A stretch of DNA of 64,000 nucleotides from Temnopleurus reevesii (taxonomy: Eukaryota; Echinodermata; Echinoidea; Temnopleuroida; Temnopleuridae). The stretch lies in assembly GCA_036244855.1 (NCBI GenBank), contig BQKZ01000669.1, positions 1-64,000 of the forward strand. Direction: 5' to 3'. Shown here piece after piece: positions 35,751-47,812 of this stretch (its first letter is position 1; each line of letters begins with the position of its first letter). Position numbers and translations under genes: made by a program. The notes under the pieces are model-generated. The model saw only the letters and a program-made list of their open reading frames with translations, ran no database searches and was not told the DNA's origin.

Positions 35751-36240
35751 GTTGGTCTCTGGCGTCTTGGCGTTAGTCCAAGTAATGCTCGAGCTACGAC
35801 ATGAGGAGGATTAGAATTAGAGATGTAATTGACCCAGAAGTTCAACAGCCACTTGGAAATAAACACCACCGATGCGATGTTCACGTATCGGGCTAGTTCC
35901 AATTAGAGTCGGGGTAAATCTTTCCAAACTCGGTGGCTCAAACAAACTGGTCCGGGTGTTCGCCTCCGAAAGCTGAATGCACGCAACCCGTACTTGATTG
36001 CGGCCAGGCCTCGGACTGCAATCCCTTCCGTTCGGCAAGCTTTTCCACAGGAGGGGCCCACGCAATGCGGCTCTCAACTTTTTTTCCTCCCCTCGATACA
36101 CTCATACATATACACTCGCTGTCTGTCCGTACGAAGAGGTGATGGTGGAGGGGGCTGGGCTGAGCAAGAACGCCACACCTGCTACACCGAGATTACGAGC
36201 TAGACCAATATAGGGAAGCTGTAGCTTCAGCACTCGACCC
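35751..36240 (-). promoter_or_regulatory. 5' leader and probable promoter zone of the collagen gene
   Basis: This roughly 490-bp stretch directly upstream of the collagen ATG is visibly richer in G+C and CpG than the surrounding DNA, and it resembles no repeat family in the window. It should hold the 5' UTR and transcription start. No convincing TATA box is seen at a fixed distance; CCTATATTGG near 36207-36216 (read on the minus strand) is the closest TATA-like word. An open frame without ATG through part of it (about 35817-36101) looks like a by-product of base composition. The promoter role is inferred from position only. Confidence 0.45.
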
Positions 36241-37340
36241 GGTCCTAAACTAACTCGTTCCCTCGCACGTCAGGGGCAAACTCGTCGGCCAGAGAGAGCA
36301 CTTGCACTGATGGTTATCGCAAATTTTCATGCCTATACCAACCAACCTTGCGCTCGCTGCGAGACAGCTCAGCGATTCATGAAACAGGATGTGACTCGTC
36401 CAATAAGTTAGAGGGGTGTTTTTACTTCACTTACGGAGGGATCACTAAAATAACTATATTGCATGTTATGCTGTCAACCGCTCTCCATACACAAATCATA
36501 CCCAATATTGATATGCAGTTAGAAATACTTAATGCGATATATTCCCTTTAAATTCGTCGACATGGGGATAACATGTGGGTTTAAGTTGATAGTGTCCCCT
36601 GTTTGAACTAATGGAACATGTCAGGAAAAGTTAGCGATTAGAGAAAGTATTCCCTGTGGGTATCTCCAGTTGTTTCTCCTCATAGCATTGACATCTGCTC
36701 ATGTCTGTTCATGGTTGGAGCTGAGAGTGTGCCAGGCTTTATTTCCAGTCGTTTTAAGAAATTCACTCTGTCGTTTTAGTGAGTTACATCGTGTTTTCGC
36801 GAGGAGCGACTGGTGAAGCAGTGCGGCTTGGAAGAGAGCGATGCTGACTTGGCAGACTAATTATGCCCCAAGCCGAGACCCTCCACTCCCCGTCTGTTAC
36901 CCGCCCCGCCGGTGTCCCTTCCGTATCTTACCCCGAGCTACTGGGGATTATGTTCCACCTTGGGACGGCATCAGTCAACACCAGGAATGTTGCCTTGTTC
37001 ACTGATGCGGAACGACCTCATGAAAGATGGGAGATAAAAGGCGCGAAATATCGATCAAAATCTAGTCATGTTCTCAGGGAGGAAACACAAAATGTAACTT
37101 ATCAAACAAACGACATGTAATCAATTTTTATCAAACGTAGTAGATGAAGAATGTTGGGGTTTTTTTTCTTCTTCCACAACTGGTCAAATCTGTGGGGCTG
37201 CCTACGTGTACAATGTAGCCATAGATGCTAATATAGCGATGAATACAGTTACAGCAAAGAATTTATAGTTGGACGGCCTGTTACAGGTAGAAAGAAAAGG
37301 TGAGAATACATAGGCCTTTAGGCTATAGTAATTTTGATCA
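36241..37340. other. Upstream of the collagen gene: no recognised feature
   Basis: Moderate GC near 36780-36980 with CCCGCCCCGCC at 36901, which could be distal promoter sequence. An 85-codon plus-strand frame (36863-37120) lacks splice sites or recognisable domains and is not called as a gene. Confidence 0.35.
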
Positions 37341-37347
37341 ATTCGTT

Positions 37348-37988
37348 CGTGTTTTCACGACGATGCAAATACATAATATTTCACAAACTATCACTATAGC
37401 CTACATTTCCATTGAAACGTGTTCTTCCATAGAACGAACATGCACTCCAGTAGCATGGCATTTGAACAGTTGCCATGTCGGGATTTATCTATATTCATGT
37501 CAAATGGGAGCATCCCACGAGTTCGACAGCCCACGAGTCCGACAGTTCACGAGTCCGACAGAAATGAATATAATCCTACTACATCGACAATTTTCAAAAT
37601 AAGGTTCGACTTTCACGCTCGCAAGATCGACACTGACAAATTATTTACTTTAAGCCCGACAGCACGCAAACAGACCTACGAGACCGATAACGTAAATATA
37701 GTTGTCGGACTAACTGTCGAACTAATAGACCAATTTTACCTAGAGTCGGACTCGTTTGCAAAATTTATGTTCGGTCGTAATCATGTGCGTTTTCATAATT
37801 TTGTCGAATTAATGAATTGTCTGACTCTAATCCGTTTTTATGTAATGTCTATTTCGTGCACAAATTATTCAAAATGTCGGCTTTGTGAGCTGTCGGACTC
37901 GTGGGCTGCCGGACTCGTGGGCTGTCGGACTCGTCGGTAGTACCCATGTCAAATAACCCTTTAACTAACGACACTTCGTGAAAACACG
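37348..37988. mobile_element. MITE family H, copy split by a second transposon
   Basis: Left end TCGTGTTTTCACGACG and right end CACTTCGTGAAAACACGG, with the body block TTCCATAGAACG...TGTCGGGATTTAT as in 24137-24329. It is interrupted at 37506-37945 by a Mutator-like element. Confidence 0.75.
37506..37945. mobile_element. Foldback transposon with subterminal CACGAGTCCGACAG repeats and 9-bp target duplication
   Basis: About 440 bp, starting GGGAGCATCCCACGAG and ending CGGTAGTACCC. The unit CCCACGAGTCCGACAG is repeated three times at the left and inverted three times at the right. ATGTCAAAT flanks it on both sides (37497-37505 and 37946-37954). A 9-bp duplication points to Mutator-like transposition. 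The longest ORF of the window (173 codons, 37419-37940) runs through it, but it starts outside, crosses both ends and shows no transposase motif, so it is not a gene. Confidence 0.82.
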
Positions 37989-37999
37989 GACCAATTTTC

Positions 38000-40900
38000 G
38001 CAAAAAAACATTGTCCCCCATTTTCATTAAAGTTTGTATAGAATTGAGCATAAATGATGAATGATTTAATCTAATAATAATTTTAAGTAGTTAGTATTTA
38101 TTCTTCATGCAGACAAATACGACGCAGTCCCCCTTTGAATGTTGCACGAGCTGTGTATTTCTCACAATGTGCTGTATTGACATGCATTTACAAAATGTAT
38201 ACATGATGAAATTGGTATAACGAGATCTGATATATCAAAATTCCTGATATAAACAATAAAGAGGGAAAAGTATATGGTCCCATCTCTTTAAAAACTTTCT
38301 TGTTTTAAAACCCTGCTATAACCAGTTTACAGATATAACAAGGTATTATATTCTATGGTCCCAAGCACATCTTTATACCGAGTTTCCAATGTACCAATCT
38401 CTGTGAAAGGATGCCCGATGAGAAAAGTAAATGCATAACACGTTTGCTCCATTGATTGTCGTCTGGCCTCCCAATTAATCCCCAAACACCTGCAAAAATC
38501 GGGAAGTTTGTGCATTTTCAAAACGGAAATTGATACATGTGTACCATTGAACGCAAGATCAAGGGCACCAGATGAGACAAAAAACAGTAAGAGAGTATAT
38601 TCATTGTTTTGGGAAAATGTAAATACTGTCAATGAAATGACGCTTTATTTGTTTTTATCCCTTTCGTATGAGTTTATATTTCTTTATCCATTTATATATC
38701 TATCATGCTATCTATCTGTCTCTATTTCTATGACGTTTTACCCTCTGGATATGATAATAGTTTACTGAAAACACCACTAAAAAGTACCCCTCACCTCCCT
38801 TTCGAAAGTGGAATAGCTATTTACTACAAATATGTCCAGGAACAAACTTTTTGAGCCATTATTTTTCAACTATTGGGTAGCCCATTTTCAAAAATAAACA
38901 TAATCAAATATGATTGCAGATTGTACAGTTGATTTGTATTAACTTGCAATTTTCTAGCAACGGCACCTGACACTGGTTTTATGTACCGATGATCTGACTT
39001 GTAATGTACAAATGAACTTTGGTTTGATAATCGGCAAATAGTTCTAGAAATTGGGTTAAAATTGCTTCCTCGAAATTAGTTTGAGCTTGACCCACTGGTA
39101 CTACCAGGTCAAGCACGGGTCCATGGTCAAACTGACCGGAAACTCAACAAACGTTCTTCAAAAGTGAAAATGAAATAGGACGGTGATGGTTTACATTTGC
39201 TATCCTATCCTGCAAATGTGGTCCTAGAATCTTTCAACAATCTTTAAATACAACGGATCGAATTTCACTTATGATTGAAGCAGTCAGTGAAATTAAGAAA
39301 ACAGGCGGGATTTGAGGCAAATACACTGTACATTATTTCCGTCATTTTAACATTTGGTTGCCGAACCCCCGGGTCAGAGTAAGGGGGTGCCAAATCTGTG
39401 TTTAAAAAAGGGCACAAAATTGCCGGGGTGGCGCCAAATTTCAGTGTGATCCTTTTTTCCTCAATTAAAAAGCAGGTTGATTTTTCAGTTTGGTAATTCT
39501 TGTCAGTTTCTCGAGGGAGGGGGGGGGGGCATAATTTCAAATTGGTCTTCAAATGGCAGGTGCGCGTATGTAAATATATTGTGACATTTCCAATGAAAAT
39601 GAAATTGTTCTTATAATTTTTTTAAACTATTTCTTGCTCCTCTTTGTATGCATTTTACCCTTTTAGGGGTTGGGGCTCTTTCCAACCTATCCCAAGCTTA
39701 CCCTCCCCTAAGTGTGTCGATTGCCAACGGAGGGCGAAATCCATTCTCTGCGATCCGATATTAACTAAATTTCTGTCGGAGTGCAAGTTCATTCATAGCC
39801 CAATGAAGTCATAAACTCGTCATAGCTGAAATGTGTCAAGTGTCATCATCCTTTGCCGTTGCCATGACAACAGGAATCGTGTTTACAGGTAGCTAATTTG
39901 ATGTATAGTCGCATTTCACATTGGTGTCCATTTCCTTCATAACTAACAAGCGAATTGGAATGAATTTAAGAAAAAAAAAACATTCTCCAAAATGTTACCT
40001 CAGGGAAACTTATATCTGATATTACAATTTTAGTCAGGGTGAGCCTTAACTTATATTTATATAAATAATTTGAAACTTTCATCGTCACAATCGTCAACAT
40101 TTGAGTATGCCTGCAACGAAGCTAAAGTATAATTTTACTATTCATCCGTCTGATTTCATAAGAAATATACATACTAATTGTGTAAAATTATCTCAAACTT
40201 TTCGCGGTTTGATATACCTTATTGGCTATCCAATTCACTCTTATTCGGCTTATACACGGTGATCAGCCAGTGGGTATCAAGGGAAAACTAGTCTGATATG
40301 GCACTCGGACTGTTTTACCGACAACATTTATTGTAGTGATCTGTCAGCGAGAATGCGATATCAGACAACCGTCTTAAATCTACATACTTTTAAATTTAGG
40401 ACTAACACTACTAAGGAGAAAAATTCACAAGAATGGCGGTGAAAATTTTAGAATAAGACAAAAGTTGTTAAAATAGTGGAACTTTCATTCAAAATACATG
40501 TTGCCCCAGGTTTAATGTCCCAGGATATTTGGCCTACCTATATTTTAATAGTGATTCAGCATTGATGATATTCTGCAAAACGTCGTTATGCCAGAAGAGT
40601 TGTATCCATCTTTTGTACAAATTTAAATGTGAGCCGATTACATCATCAACTCACTCATTTGCAATGTCCTATTACATTAGTGCTACCAAGATTTTACAAC
40701 ACCGAGGAACCGATCAGCTCCAACTTTGGCGCCCCTTGAACAGCTGATTTGCATTTGTTATTTATTTAGTGAACATAGTTTTGTACAATATCATGGAGCT
40801 GTCCCTTTAAATTGTATACATGATGTAGATGATTTGCTGGAATTTGGAATATTCATTAGGTAGGTAGACCATGGGGACGTGATCGCCGTGGTCTGACCGA

Positions 40901-42290
40901 TTCCTACCCGACCCCACTCCGGGATCGATAATTGCTCGCCCAAACTCGGCACACATGGTAGACATGTATCATAGATATCTTGATTTGATACAGTTTATGG
41001 TAAGGGCAATGTATTTATTACTCGTAAGTGTGGGAAATGAACATGCTGGATTATGTAACCCAAGACTGCCTAGGGTTTATTTTTATGTGTTTGGTATTAT
41101 GTGCTTGTCCACCAAAGATGACAAAAGCGAGTAAAGAGAAAGGAAAGAGATACAATACAGTTATGATTTGCGATGACTTGAATTTACTTTGTGTCTAAAT
41201 GTGAACATGACGTTAGGCTCATATGGCTCGTGTTATTAGAACCTAAATCTCAACGTTGATTAAATCGCTTCATACTTTCCGTAATTGTAAATTCTTATGT
41301 TGTACTTTGTACGTTCAAAGAGACAATATTTTGTTGAAAGGCAAAAAACAATATTCTTGCATGTTAAAATATCCATATCACAATGATATCATAAGCCAGC
41401 ACAATCTCTGATATGTCCAAGTACAATACTTGTAGAAACTAAACCTTGATTTTTTAAAAAATGGAAAAATAACAAAAAGAATAAAGGGATAAAAAATATC
41501 ACTGAGGGATTTCGTTGCTCCTTTGGAAAAAGGTCACTATCAGCATATCAGTGACATTGCAAACATGATTTCTGCTGTGTTTGTATATTTCCCCCTTTGT
41601 CTGTTTGTCAGAAGAAGATTTATTTCAGCGGTTGCTTCCTATTTACTCTTGAATTATAATTGAAATTGTATTTTTCTCTTTTTTCTTTTTTTTTTAATTA
41701 TTATTTCTTATATTCTCATTTTGAATGCATAATTTTGGATGTTTGGTTTTCGTTTATTCACTCTGAACATGGAGGACAAAGAAATTGTCCGAGATGAATT
41801 TTCATTTACATTTGCTTAAAGAACTTAAAGAAAGGAAATAGACCCCCCCCCCCCCCCCATTTACCATTCCAACTTTACGCAACATAGAAGAAAACGTGAA
41901 ATTATTACAAAAGTTCTATGAACTTATTTCTTAAAAAAATTTGAACCAATGCTTCGAGGGATCTTCAAGAGAGGTCTTCAATTCTATAAAAAATTCTTCG
42001 TGGATCCGCCTGTTCTCTGTTTACAAATCTGTGAAGTCCTAAACTACCCATCACGATGGGTCAATCCAACTGGTCAGGTATGCGCATTTTCATTCAGAAA
42101 TCGTGATATGTGAAATATTAATTTGGCTCTGATGGCCTCTCCAGTCCCACTTGCTGTAATGGGTGTGGTTTGTTATGAAGAGAGAGAGAGGTCACCACCT
42201 GGCGTGACAGGTAATTTCGTTTGAATAGATACCTACACCTTTCCTCCTGTTCAATCAGCCCCCACCCCTCCGATCCCCTATTGGCTATCT
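38000..42290. other. Long stretch with no recognised gene or element
   Basis: AT-rich DNA. A poly-C run is at 41846-41859, a (GA)n run at 42180-42190, and a G run at 39520-39529. A minus-strand open frame of about 100 codons at 38327-38632 has no recognisable domain or splice context. Confidence 0.4.
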
Positions 42291-42311
42291 CTCTTGCTTT
42301 CTTCCCGTAAA

Positions 42312-42482
42312 CACGATATAATCTATTTCCGAAACATTAAGTCAAACGCAAATTCAATGCTCCTTCGTAATGTTATTCAATCGGAACCGGCTTGTTATTG
42401 TTGTGTCCGCACAGTTCAATACACAGCGTACGACTCTATTGTCCATGACCAACTTTATTTTGCGGAAATAGTTTATATCGTG
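42312..42482. mobile_element. MITE family A, best-preserved copy
   Basis: A 171-bp element with ends CACGATATAATCTATTTCCG and GCGGAAATAGTTTATATCGTG. The body has TAAGTCAAACGC, AATTCAATGCTCCTTCG and GTTCAATACACAGCGTACG. It is the reference for the other five copies. Confidence 0.85.
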
Positions 42483-42632
42483 TTCCCTTTTCTCTCTCTC
42501 GCTCTCTCTCTCTCTCTTTCTGTAGCTTTTTCAGCCAATATTTATAAGCTGGAATCGTTGATGAAAAAATATATCGTCATCATATCATCTACAATTTGTA
42601 AAACTTAGCTGAAATATTCACTATTTGAGAAA

Positions 42633-42830
42633 ATGCTTTGGGAAGATAAATACGTCATTAAATCCAGTAGGCTACCATTGAGTGTTGTTCATGATCAAAT
42701 AAGCCTATTCAGAATTGAAGGAAAAAAACACAATTATGGAAAACCATCTGTATTCATCAGCCACGCTTTTGGTGCAAATAAGGAAAATCCAAAATTTCAA
42801 CCAAAGTTCAAAGCATGGTTTAATAAATGA
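42633..42830 (+). other. Unassigned open frame just right of a MITE
   Basis: 65 codons with a natural stop: MLWEDKYVIKSS..., YGKPSVFISHAFGANKENPK, ending KAWFNK. Protein-like composition, and a TTCAG word precedes the GKKHNYG part. There are no recognised motifs and no neighbouring exon, so it is most likely chance or an old transposon remnant. Confidence 0.15.
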
Positions 42831-43297
42831 TACCATACGCTAAAGCGTTTACCTTTGAGAAATTGGGATAATATAGCGGTCTTAATTGTTTAACCATGGA
42901 TGTAAAAAAAGGAAAAAAAAGTCAATTTGTTGGTTTGACCATGACCGCTAATGGAGTCAAGAAGATCTTGGCCTCATAACATAAATATTTCCAGTCAATC
43001 GTATTAAGACCGATATCAATCGCAAGTCTATGGGAAATCATGCAATACAGTTTGCGATTGATCGCAAAATTGATGGTATTTCTTTTGTGTTTCGGGCCTT
43101 TGAAAGCTTTTCTTGAATGGGTATTGGAAAAACGCCAAGCTAATTAATATATCTGAAACGCTAATTGAGTAAAAAAATCTTAGCCCTGTCATGCCTGTAA
43201 CATACTGATTTCAAATAATTGGTACGACCGATATCAATCGCAAGTCTATAGGAAAACATGTCCCAACGTTTGTGTTTAATCACAAAATTGCTTGTAA

Positions 43298-43470
43298 CAC
43301 GGTATAAACTATTTTCGAAAAGTTAAGTCGAACGCAGACAATAGATCCGTACACCGTATATTCAACAATACGGACACAACAATGACACGCTGGTTCCGAT
43401 TTCAATAGCATTACAAAGAACCATTGAAATTGCGTTCGACTTAACTTTTCGAAAATAGTTTATTATCGTG
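43298..43470. mobile_element. MITE family A, copy 4
   Basis: Ends CACGGTATAAACTATTTTCG and CGAAAATAGTTTATTATCGTG. Here the arms extend into GTTAAGTCGAACGC and its inverse, giving longer inverted repeats than other copies. A further copy follows 10 bp later. Confidence 0.85.
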
Positions 43471-43479
43471 TTTTGTATC

Positions 43480-43648
43480 TTTTAAAACACTTTTGAAGAA
43501 TTAAGTGTGTCAAGGGACAATAGATCTGTACGTCATATATTGAATTGTGCGGAGATCACAATCACAAACCGGTCCAGAATCCAATAGCATTACAAAGTAG
43601 TGTTGAATTGGCGTTCTACTTAATTTTGCGGAAATAGCTTATATCGTG
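43480..43648. mobile_element. MITE family A, copy 5, next to copy 4
   Basis: The right end GCGGAAATAGCTTATATCGTG is clear. The left end (AAAACACTTTTGAAG) is decayed. The body has AGATCTGTACGTCATATATTG and TTGAATTGGCGTTCTAC. Confidence 0.7.
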
Positions 43649-43867
43649 CTTCATGTGTTACGAGCCCCTGAAAGCGTTTCTTGAATGGCTACTGGAAAGA
43701 CGCCAGACTAATATATCTGATTCGTGTATTTTTAGACGGACCCTGTTTATGTTTGCAATGATTGCAGACGTATAAATATGTCAAGCCTCGACCTCGATAT
43801 AAATTCTATCGGAATGCATAGCCAGAAAAAAAATTGGATTTCATCCATACTCCAAATATGTGGCTTT

Positions 43868-44417
43868 CACTATGAGCAGAAGGGACAAAGAACTGGGACA
43901 AAGTAAACAACTTCCATTGAAGCATTCCTAATAGCTAAAGGCACACAAAAGAAATGTCGTTCGATCTTCTTCTTTGGAGAAATGTCCAACAAGTATTGGT
44001 GAATGAAAACGGAAACTGCCATTTTTTTAGGTGTAGGTGGAGGCGTCGTTGTGTAGGGGTTCTGACTCTCGCCTTCCAACCCGAGGGTCGTAGATTCGAA
44101 TCCTACCCATGGCGTCAGTTTCCTTCAGCGAGAAATGTTTCTGCATTGTGCTGCACTCAATCCAGGTGGGGTGAATGGGTACCGGGAGGAAGAAATTCCT
44201 TGAATGCAGTGAGCGCCGAATGGTAGCCATGCTATATAGCCGGGTAATAATGCACAGAGCGCTTAGAAACACTTCGCATTAAGCGCCATATAAATGTTGT
44301 GTATTGTTATTATTATTACTATTATTATTATTATCTTTTGCGCGTATCTAGCCATAGTGAAAGTTTGAATGAAATTGTTTACTTTGTCCCAGTCCTTTAT
44401 CCCTTCTGCACACAGTG
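43868..44417. mobile_element. MITE family B, copy 3, carrying a SINE inside
   Basis: Left end CACTATGAGCAGAAGGGACAAA and right end TTTATCCCTTCTGCACACAGTG are inverted partners, extended by AACTGGGACAAAGTAAAC / GTTTACTTTGTCCCAGT. The extra length over other copies is explained by the SINE at 44036-44334, so the MITE is older than the SINE. Confidence 0.82.
44036..44334 (+). mobile_element. tRNA-Glu-like SINE nested in a MITE
   Basis: Head GAGGCGTCGTTGTGTAGGGG, B box GATTCGAATCC, then CTTCAGCGAGAAATG, TGTGCTGCACTC, GAATGGGTACCGG and CGCCATATAAATG, ending in (TTA/ATT)n. Same family as 32916-33204. Confidence 0.82.
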
Positions 44418-44499
44418 TTTTGTTTTGTCTGTACACGCAGTAGTTTGGCCTTCTTAACTCACCTGTTCACCCATACGAATATATTGCAGTACTTCAAAA

Positions 44500-45240
44500 T
44501 CTCTAAAAACACAAAAGAAACAGAAAATACTTCTTTCGATATTTTTTTTTCTGAAAGTATGGTATTTGGGACATTTCGTAAAGTCCATGGCAAACGAAGG
44601 TTCACGGACATTTTTAAATGCACCTGTCCAACGAAGTTTAGTACAGCCCGATTTATTATACGCTTATGTTTGTCTTTCATGAAAAATATTTGTGTATTAA
44701 AGAACTCCATTTATGTCACAAGAAAAGGTAATCATTGTTTTGTACATCCCAATCTGTTTTTATATGAAAGTGAAATAGTAAAATCAAGTAACAATTTTAC
44801 AAAACACCAAATCATGATTTGTCAATTTCGGATTTATGTATAATTTGCTACCCACATGTACTTCAACATCTACTAAAACAGAAAAACAGAAAAAAAAAGA
44901 TATTATTAGAAATGATTTTCTGAAATTATGGTATTTGAGACATTTCATAAAGTCCATGACAAACGGGGGTTCACGGACATTTCAAAAGCACCTGTCAATC
45001 GATTTTTAGTACAAACCAATTTACTCTACAAATCGGTTTGATTTTCTGAAAGATATTTCCCTATTATTAAAGAGCCCCATTTGTGTCACTGGAAGAGGTA
45101 ATAATTGATTTGTATATCCTTATCTGATTTTATTCGGATGTAAATTAGTCAATCAAGTCACATTTATTTTCAACAAAACATTAAATCATCATCATTCAAT
45201 TTTAGATTTATTAATAATATGCCACCCACATTAGGAGACT
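44500..45240 (+). repeat. Two tandem copies of a roughly 369-bp unit
   Basis: Copy 1 is about 44500-44868 and copy 2 about 44869-45240. Both contain TATGGTATTTG.GACATTTC, AAAGTCCATG.CAAACG, GGTTCACGGACATTT, CATTTATGTCAC/CATTTGTGTCAC and a TTGTACATCC/TTGTATATCC block. A 142-codon frame in copy 1 is closed in copy 2, so it is not conserved as protein. Confidence 0.8.
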
Positions 45241-45755
45241 TTCTAAATGAATTGAAATAAGAAAAGAGCGATATTTTTCCTATTTTTGTAACCAAGTTAG
45301 AGATATATTATATGTTTTTGTTTTAAATGTTCAGAAATTAAAAAAAAAAGAATTTCAGATTACATGAAAAATTCAAAGTTGTTCCTCAAACAATTTCAGA
45401 TTGAAATGGATTTTTTTTTTATTTCAAGGAAGGAAAAACGAGGAAATTTGGTTCATTTTGAGTAACGGATTCTTTGCAATTTATAAGTGTTTTTTTTTTC
45501 CTCTCTTTTTATTTGAGGGGGACCGAAATAAAGGTCAACAGATGTAAAGATATAGAAATATATATCTTAAAAAAATCCGATATTTTTATCATTACTATAA
45601 CTATCTTTGGAATGATTTCAATATGTTATCTCAATATACATGTATATATTGTTTTATTACAGTACACGATAATTGTAGAAAAGTGCATATACATCATAAC
45701 AGTGACAGAATGGTAATTTGCAGATATTCAATTATCAATTTATTCTTGTATTGTA

Positions 45756-46170
45756 CACTACTGGTCAAAGTTTAGTATCACTCTTTAAGCTGACTATTGC
45801 AATTGTAATGTTTTTTAAAAAACAAATGTCTTATTTGCGAAAAACAAAAGTGAGGCATTATATTGAAGCTTTCATTTCCTGAAGGCCTGGGTCTGGGCCA
45901 GAAAAATCTTGTATTGAGCAAAAGCATAAAAATAAGATGAGCAATTCAAATCAAGCAAAGTAATGAATATTTCAATACTTATCAGTGATTTCTCGTGCAA
46001 ATTGGCAACTTGTGGTCACATGTTATTACTGTTTGTTATGTCATTGAAATATCTATAATTTTCTTATTTTCCCGTTTTAGCTTAACTTATGTGTTCGTCT
46101 GATTTGTCTGTTATTAATCAATACAATATTTTTCTGGCGCATACCCAGTTTTTAATTTGGGCCAGTAGTG
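45756..46170. mobile_element. Tc1/mariner-like non-autonomous element
   Basis: 415 bp between TA dinucleotides. Left end CACTACTGGTCAAAGTTTAG, right end TTTGGGCCAGTAGTG. The CACTACTGG.C start and TA target are typical of Tc1-type elements. No transposase frame remains. Confidence 0.72.
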
Positions 46171-46227
46171 TATCGGGTGATCAAGGAGATTGGATCTCCT
46201 TGTCTGAATGCTGCCAAGATGTCTCAA

Positions 46228-46248
46228 GGTTTAGACCCCCCCCCCCCA

Positions 46249-46282
<34 letters not shown>

Positions 46283-46285
46283 TAT
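46228..46285 (+). repeat. Poly-C, poly-A and (TA)n runs in succession
   Basis: About 12 C, then about 19 A, then about 10 TA units. Low-complexity; small ORFs here should be ignored. Confidence 0.9.
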
Positions 46286-46464
46286 TTCGTTGCCCAAGAC
46301 CGGCCGAACCTCTGAATAAGGCCCTACCTGACGTTTCTATTATCATTATTATTATTATTTCATTTTTGTTTGCTTTTCACTCATAATGAAAAAGTGAAAT
46401 TATAGGAAAACATAAAAAAGATATAATCTTATAAGTAATTTTCAGTGAAATTATAACTCAACGT

Positions 46465-46625
46465 GTGGAGGCGCCGTGGTGAAGTGGTTCTGGCTCTCAC
46501 CTTTCAACTAGAGGGTCGTAGGTTTGAATCCCACCTATGACGTTAATTTCCTCCAGCAAAATATTCATCCACATTGTGCTACACTCGACCCCGGTGAGGT
46601 GAACGGGTACCGGACAGGCTTTTTT
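46465..46625 (+). mobile_element. tRNA-Glu-like SINE, truncated copy
   Basis: GTGGAGGCGCCGTGGTGAAG head, CTTTCAA loop, B box GGTTTGAATCCC, then CCTCCAGCAAAATATTC and TGTGCTACACTC. It stops after GAACGGGTACCGG. Confidence 0.75.
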
Positions 46626-46924
46626 TAATGCAGCACGCTACTTACAACCGCAAAAGTAAAGCTTGGTTTAAATATGCTACGTTTTGGAGCGCTTATGGAC
46701 GGCTGATGAAATTAGTGTCAAGGTCTATAGAAGAACGTATAATTATTATTTTTTTTATTAAACATATGAAATAAAAACTGAAGAGTCCTATTCAGATGCT
46801 TTTCAGGGCTTTTTACTCTATTCTAAGACTCTTTTTTTTTTAAACCTGAAATCTGTCTTTTTTTATCAATGAAAAAAAAATGCCCTACCGACCGATTATT
46901 TCTTTTTTTAAAAAGGTCATTCCT

Positions 46925-47071
46925 GGGCCTTATTGCATAAAAAGTTGCGTTTAAATCCAACTCAGAAAATTTAATGCAAGCCTTTAATACGCGTTCCTGA
47001 TTGGTTGAAATTTGAGTTGCGTTAAATTTTCTGACTTGTGTTTAAACACAAATTCTTATGCAATAGGTCCC
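46925..47071. mobile_element. Foldback MITE (GGGCCTTATTGCATAA ends)
   Basis: 147 bp. The left arm GGGCCTTATTGCATAAAAAG...CAGAAAATTTAATGCAA and the right arm TTGCGTTAAATTTTCTGA...TTATGCAATAGGTCCC pair over about 55 bp. A one-ended relative is near 2108. Confidence 0.78.
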
Positions 47072-47699
47072 TGGGCACCCAAACAATATTTCATGCCTTA
47101 TCAACATACGCTACACTACACTATCTGACTATGATGTGCATAATCATACTGTTTGTACATCTATGGTATAATATTTTCTTGTTGCTTCCTCGAGGGTATA
47201 TCTTAAGTGCCTATCGGCAGGGTGCCCCCTGAAGGCTGTGATATAATCACGATGAAACCTTCTCGCAAATCAAATTGACCCATGAACGCCCCCCGTTGGG
47301 CCCCTCCGTACCCCGAAAATATTTGGCCGACTGTTGCGTTACATTATTCTACACGCAAAACTTGCATGTAGTACGAATCGGTATTACATCTTTTTTCTTT
47401 TGCTGTTGCAAAACCTGCATGTACTGCAAATCGGTATCATAGAATTATATCTCCTGTTGTTAATTTGAAGAAAAAAATCACAATGATGGGTTTGCTTTTA
47501 TTTCTAAAAGCTTCTTCTTCTGTTAGGTGTAAACATGATTAATGCGCAGTAAAATAGGGAAGTCCACTGGAAGGAAAAGAGGACTGCAATTTTGTCTGAA
47601 GATGATTTGGGAGCCTAAAGGGAGGAATTTCTGAGCCGATTTTGCGAAATTTCATGAATCAATTTGCGCATCCCATTTCTTCTGCAAGTATATGCACAA

Positions 47700-47812
47700 C
47701 ACATCATACACACATACAAACACACAAACACACACACACACACAAGCAAATACACACTGTCTCAGACAGACAGACAGACAGAAATAAACATAAACACACT
47801 CACACACACAAC
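47700..47812 (+). repeat. (CA)n-rich and (CAGA)n microsatellite
   Basis: Interrupted ACACAC and CAGACAGA tracts. Confidence 0.9.

Noticed and set aside
36863..37120. 85-codon plus-strand ORF in the GC-richer upstream region
   Set aside because: No homology recognised, no splice context, and composition alone explains it.
37419..37940. Longest open frame in the window (173 codons, plus strand)
   Set aside because: It runs through a foldback transposon with reiterated end repeats, starts in the flanking MITE, and has no domain. The repeated CACGAGTCCGACAG words keep it open by chance.
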